Assembly: GCA_011372875.1 (NCBI GenBank)
Contig: DSAD01000262.1
Span: forward strand, 1 to 35,393
Reading direction: 5' to 3'
Length of the DNA: 35,393 bases
Origin: Deltaproteobacteria bacterium
GTDB taxonomy: Bacteria > Desulfobacterota > Desulfomonilia > UBA1062
Shown one piece after another: positions 34,636 through 35,393 of the stretch (the first letter of the stretch is position 1; the number at the start of each line of letters is the position of its first letter). Made by a program: the position numbers and the translations under genes. The notes under the pieces were generated by a model. That model did no database searches and had not been told where the DNA came from. It worked only from the letters and a program-made list of their open reading frames with translations.

Positions 34636-35378
34636 CGATGAACCTCCAGGTGTATCTTTTTCATGGCACCGGCTCTATACAATGCCTGAGTGCCCCCTCC
34701 TTCCATAACAATCTGTATGGCCTTTTTGCCGTCGGTCACCGCCGAACCTGCCAGGTAGGTGATGGTCGTTGCAGCGAAGGCATCGGGAATCATAGGCGTT
34801 GAAGGTCCCATCAGGATCACATCGCGTGCCGTGTTCGGCAGAGAAAGAAGCTCACCGATAGTGTTGTTCATGATCGTTGTTGCGCTCAATATAATAATAT
34901 CTGCCTCTGCAAAAGCCGTGGGCATTTCCTGCACCGGTCTGATAAAGCCCGTGTCGAGTTCTCTTTTTTCAAAGACGCTTACCTCAGCTCCCGCCTTTTT
35001 CAGCATCTGTGCAACCGGGGCTATAAAACCGACCATGACTATCATCTCACCTCTTTGCACAGCCATGCGCTCAAACACATCTACTCCGGTGGAGAGATCC
35101 ACGGTATTTCTGATTGCATTTATCGCTGCAAGGGCGATTGCCCCTGAAAAGAGGTGTTCCTTGGCACCCAGCTCTACTATTTCGGCAACAGTTGATCCCT
35201 TAAGGGTTCCTGCACGGCTGTAAACCGAACATCCCATGATCGACGTATCTGCGATATTCGCGCTGAGACCAACCCTGTTTCCCTCAAGCTCGACCGCAAT
35301 ATATCCAAGCCCCAGCACTACCTTATCTATTCTGAGGTTTTTCTCGGCATCTGATACTGTCTTGACAAGCTCTTTCAT
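34632..35378 (-). CDS. DUF364-like protein (putative heavy-metal chelation domain)
   Basis: The protein of 248 residues has an N-terminal alpha/beta part (LRIDKVVLGLGYIAVELEG) and a C-terminal Rossmann-like part (IVMVGFIAPVAQMLKKAGAEVSVFEKREL, then ADIIILSATTIMNNTIGELL and DVILMGPSTPMIP). This architecture matches the DUF4213/DUF364 family, which is often found near metal ABC transporters and molybdenum/tungsten or radical SAM genes and is suspected of metal or ligand handling; the reaction is unknown. Four-base overlap with moaA suggests a role tied to molybdenum cofactor, possibly binding Mo/W oxyanions or a pterin. No Cys cluster is visible. The ATG lies 15 bases from the window end, so its promoter is outside. 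Confidence 0.65.
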   Translation of the reverse strand: MKELVKTVSDAEKNLRIDKVVLGLGYIAVELEGNRVGLSANIADTSIMGCSVYSRAGTLKGSTVAEIVELGAKEHLFSGAIALAAINAIRNTVDLSTGVDVFERMAVQRGEMIVMVGFIAPVAQMLKKAGAEVSVFEKRELDTGFIRPVQEMPTAFAEADIIILSATTIMNNTIGELLSLPNTARDVILMGPSTPMIPDAFAATTITYLAGSAVTDGKKAIQIVMEGGGTQALYRAGAMKKIHLEVHR

Positions 35379-35393
35379 CGAACATTTCTAATA

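Overview
The window looks like a piece of an anaerobic bacterial chromosome, most likely from the Desulfobacterota (former Deltaproteobacteria, Syntrophales-like). This placement is an inference from three things: a compact argB-argD-argF-argG-argH / lysA-dapA-dapB block, a (Re)-citrate-synthase-like enzyme next to NADP-isocitrate dehydrogenase, and a PEP-CTERM protein behind a sigma-54-type promoter. No rRNA, tRNA, CRISPR array, transposase or phage gene was seen.

Layout. Positions 1-2927 (+) hold a collapsed iron/cobalamin-type ABC transporter (a broken ATPase joined to a substrate-binding protein without signal peptide), a THEP1-like P-loop NTPase, a small DUF2892-type membrane protein, and a PEP-CTERM protein with a convincing -24/-12 promoter. 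Positions 3119-16011 (-) hold 14 tightly packed genes, read in the order argB, argD, argF, argG, argH, a small lipoprotein, lysA, dapA, dapB, a FAH-family enzyme, folK, a REC-PAS-histidine kinase hybrid, a lytic transglycosylase and pgsA. A lone LapA-like membrane protein lies at 16332-16544 (+). Positions 16731-23751 (-) hold hisS, aspS, a LysM lipoprotein, a (Re)-citrate synthase-like protein with an extra Cache-like domain, and icd. The five genes overlap or nearly touch and follow one good sigma-70-like promoter. Positions 23804-26836 (-) hold a radical SAM protein, a Na/Pi cotransporter-family protein and a TrmO-like protein. Positions 27181-35378 are a mosaic of short units: a 5'-nucleotidase-family lipoprotein with its terminator, a divergent crotonase, a B12-type radical SAM protein, glpD, a PilZ protein preceded by a three-copy repeat, and moaA overlapped by a DUF364-like gene.

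How the genes fit together. The synthase-icd pair, with an aconitase encoded elsewhere, would supply 2-oxoglutarate and glutamate. The arg block then turns N-acetylglutamate into arginine, and the lys block runs aspartate semialdehyde to lysine; dapF/dapL and argA/argJ/argC are not in the window. The most interesting object is the (Re)-citrate synthase-like protein, which carries a sensor-type Cache domain without membrane segments inside an aminoacyl-tRNA synthetase operon. Other points worth checking are the sigma-54/PEP-CTERM pairing, the deletion-scarred transporter, the palindrome over a promoter at 29037-29057, and the triple repeat between glpD and the PilZ gene. All family calls come from reading motifs by eye; no database search was run.
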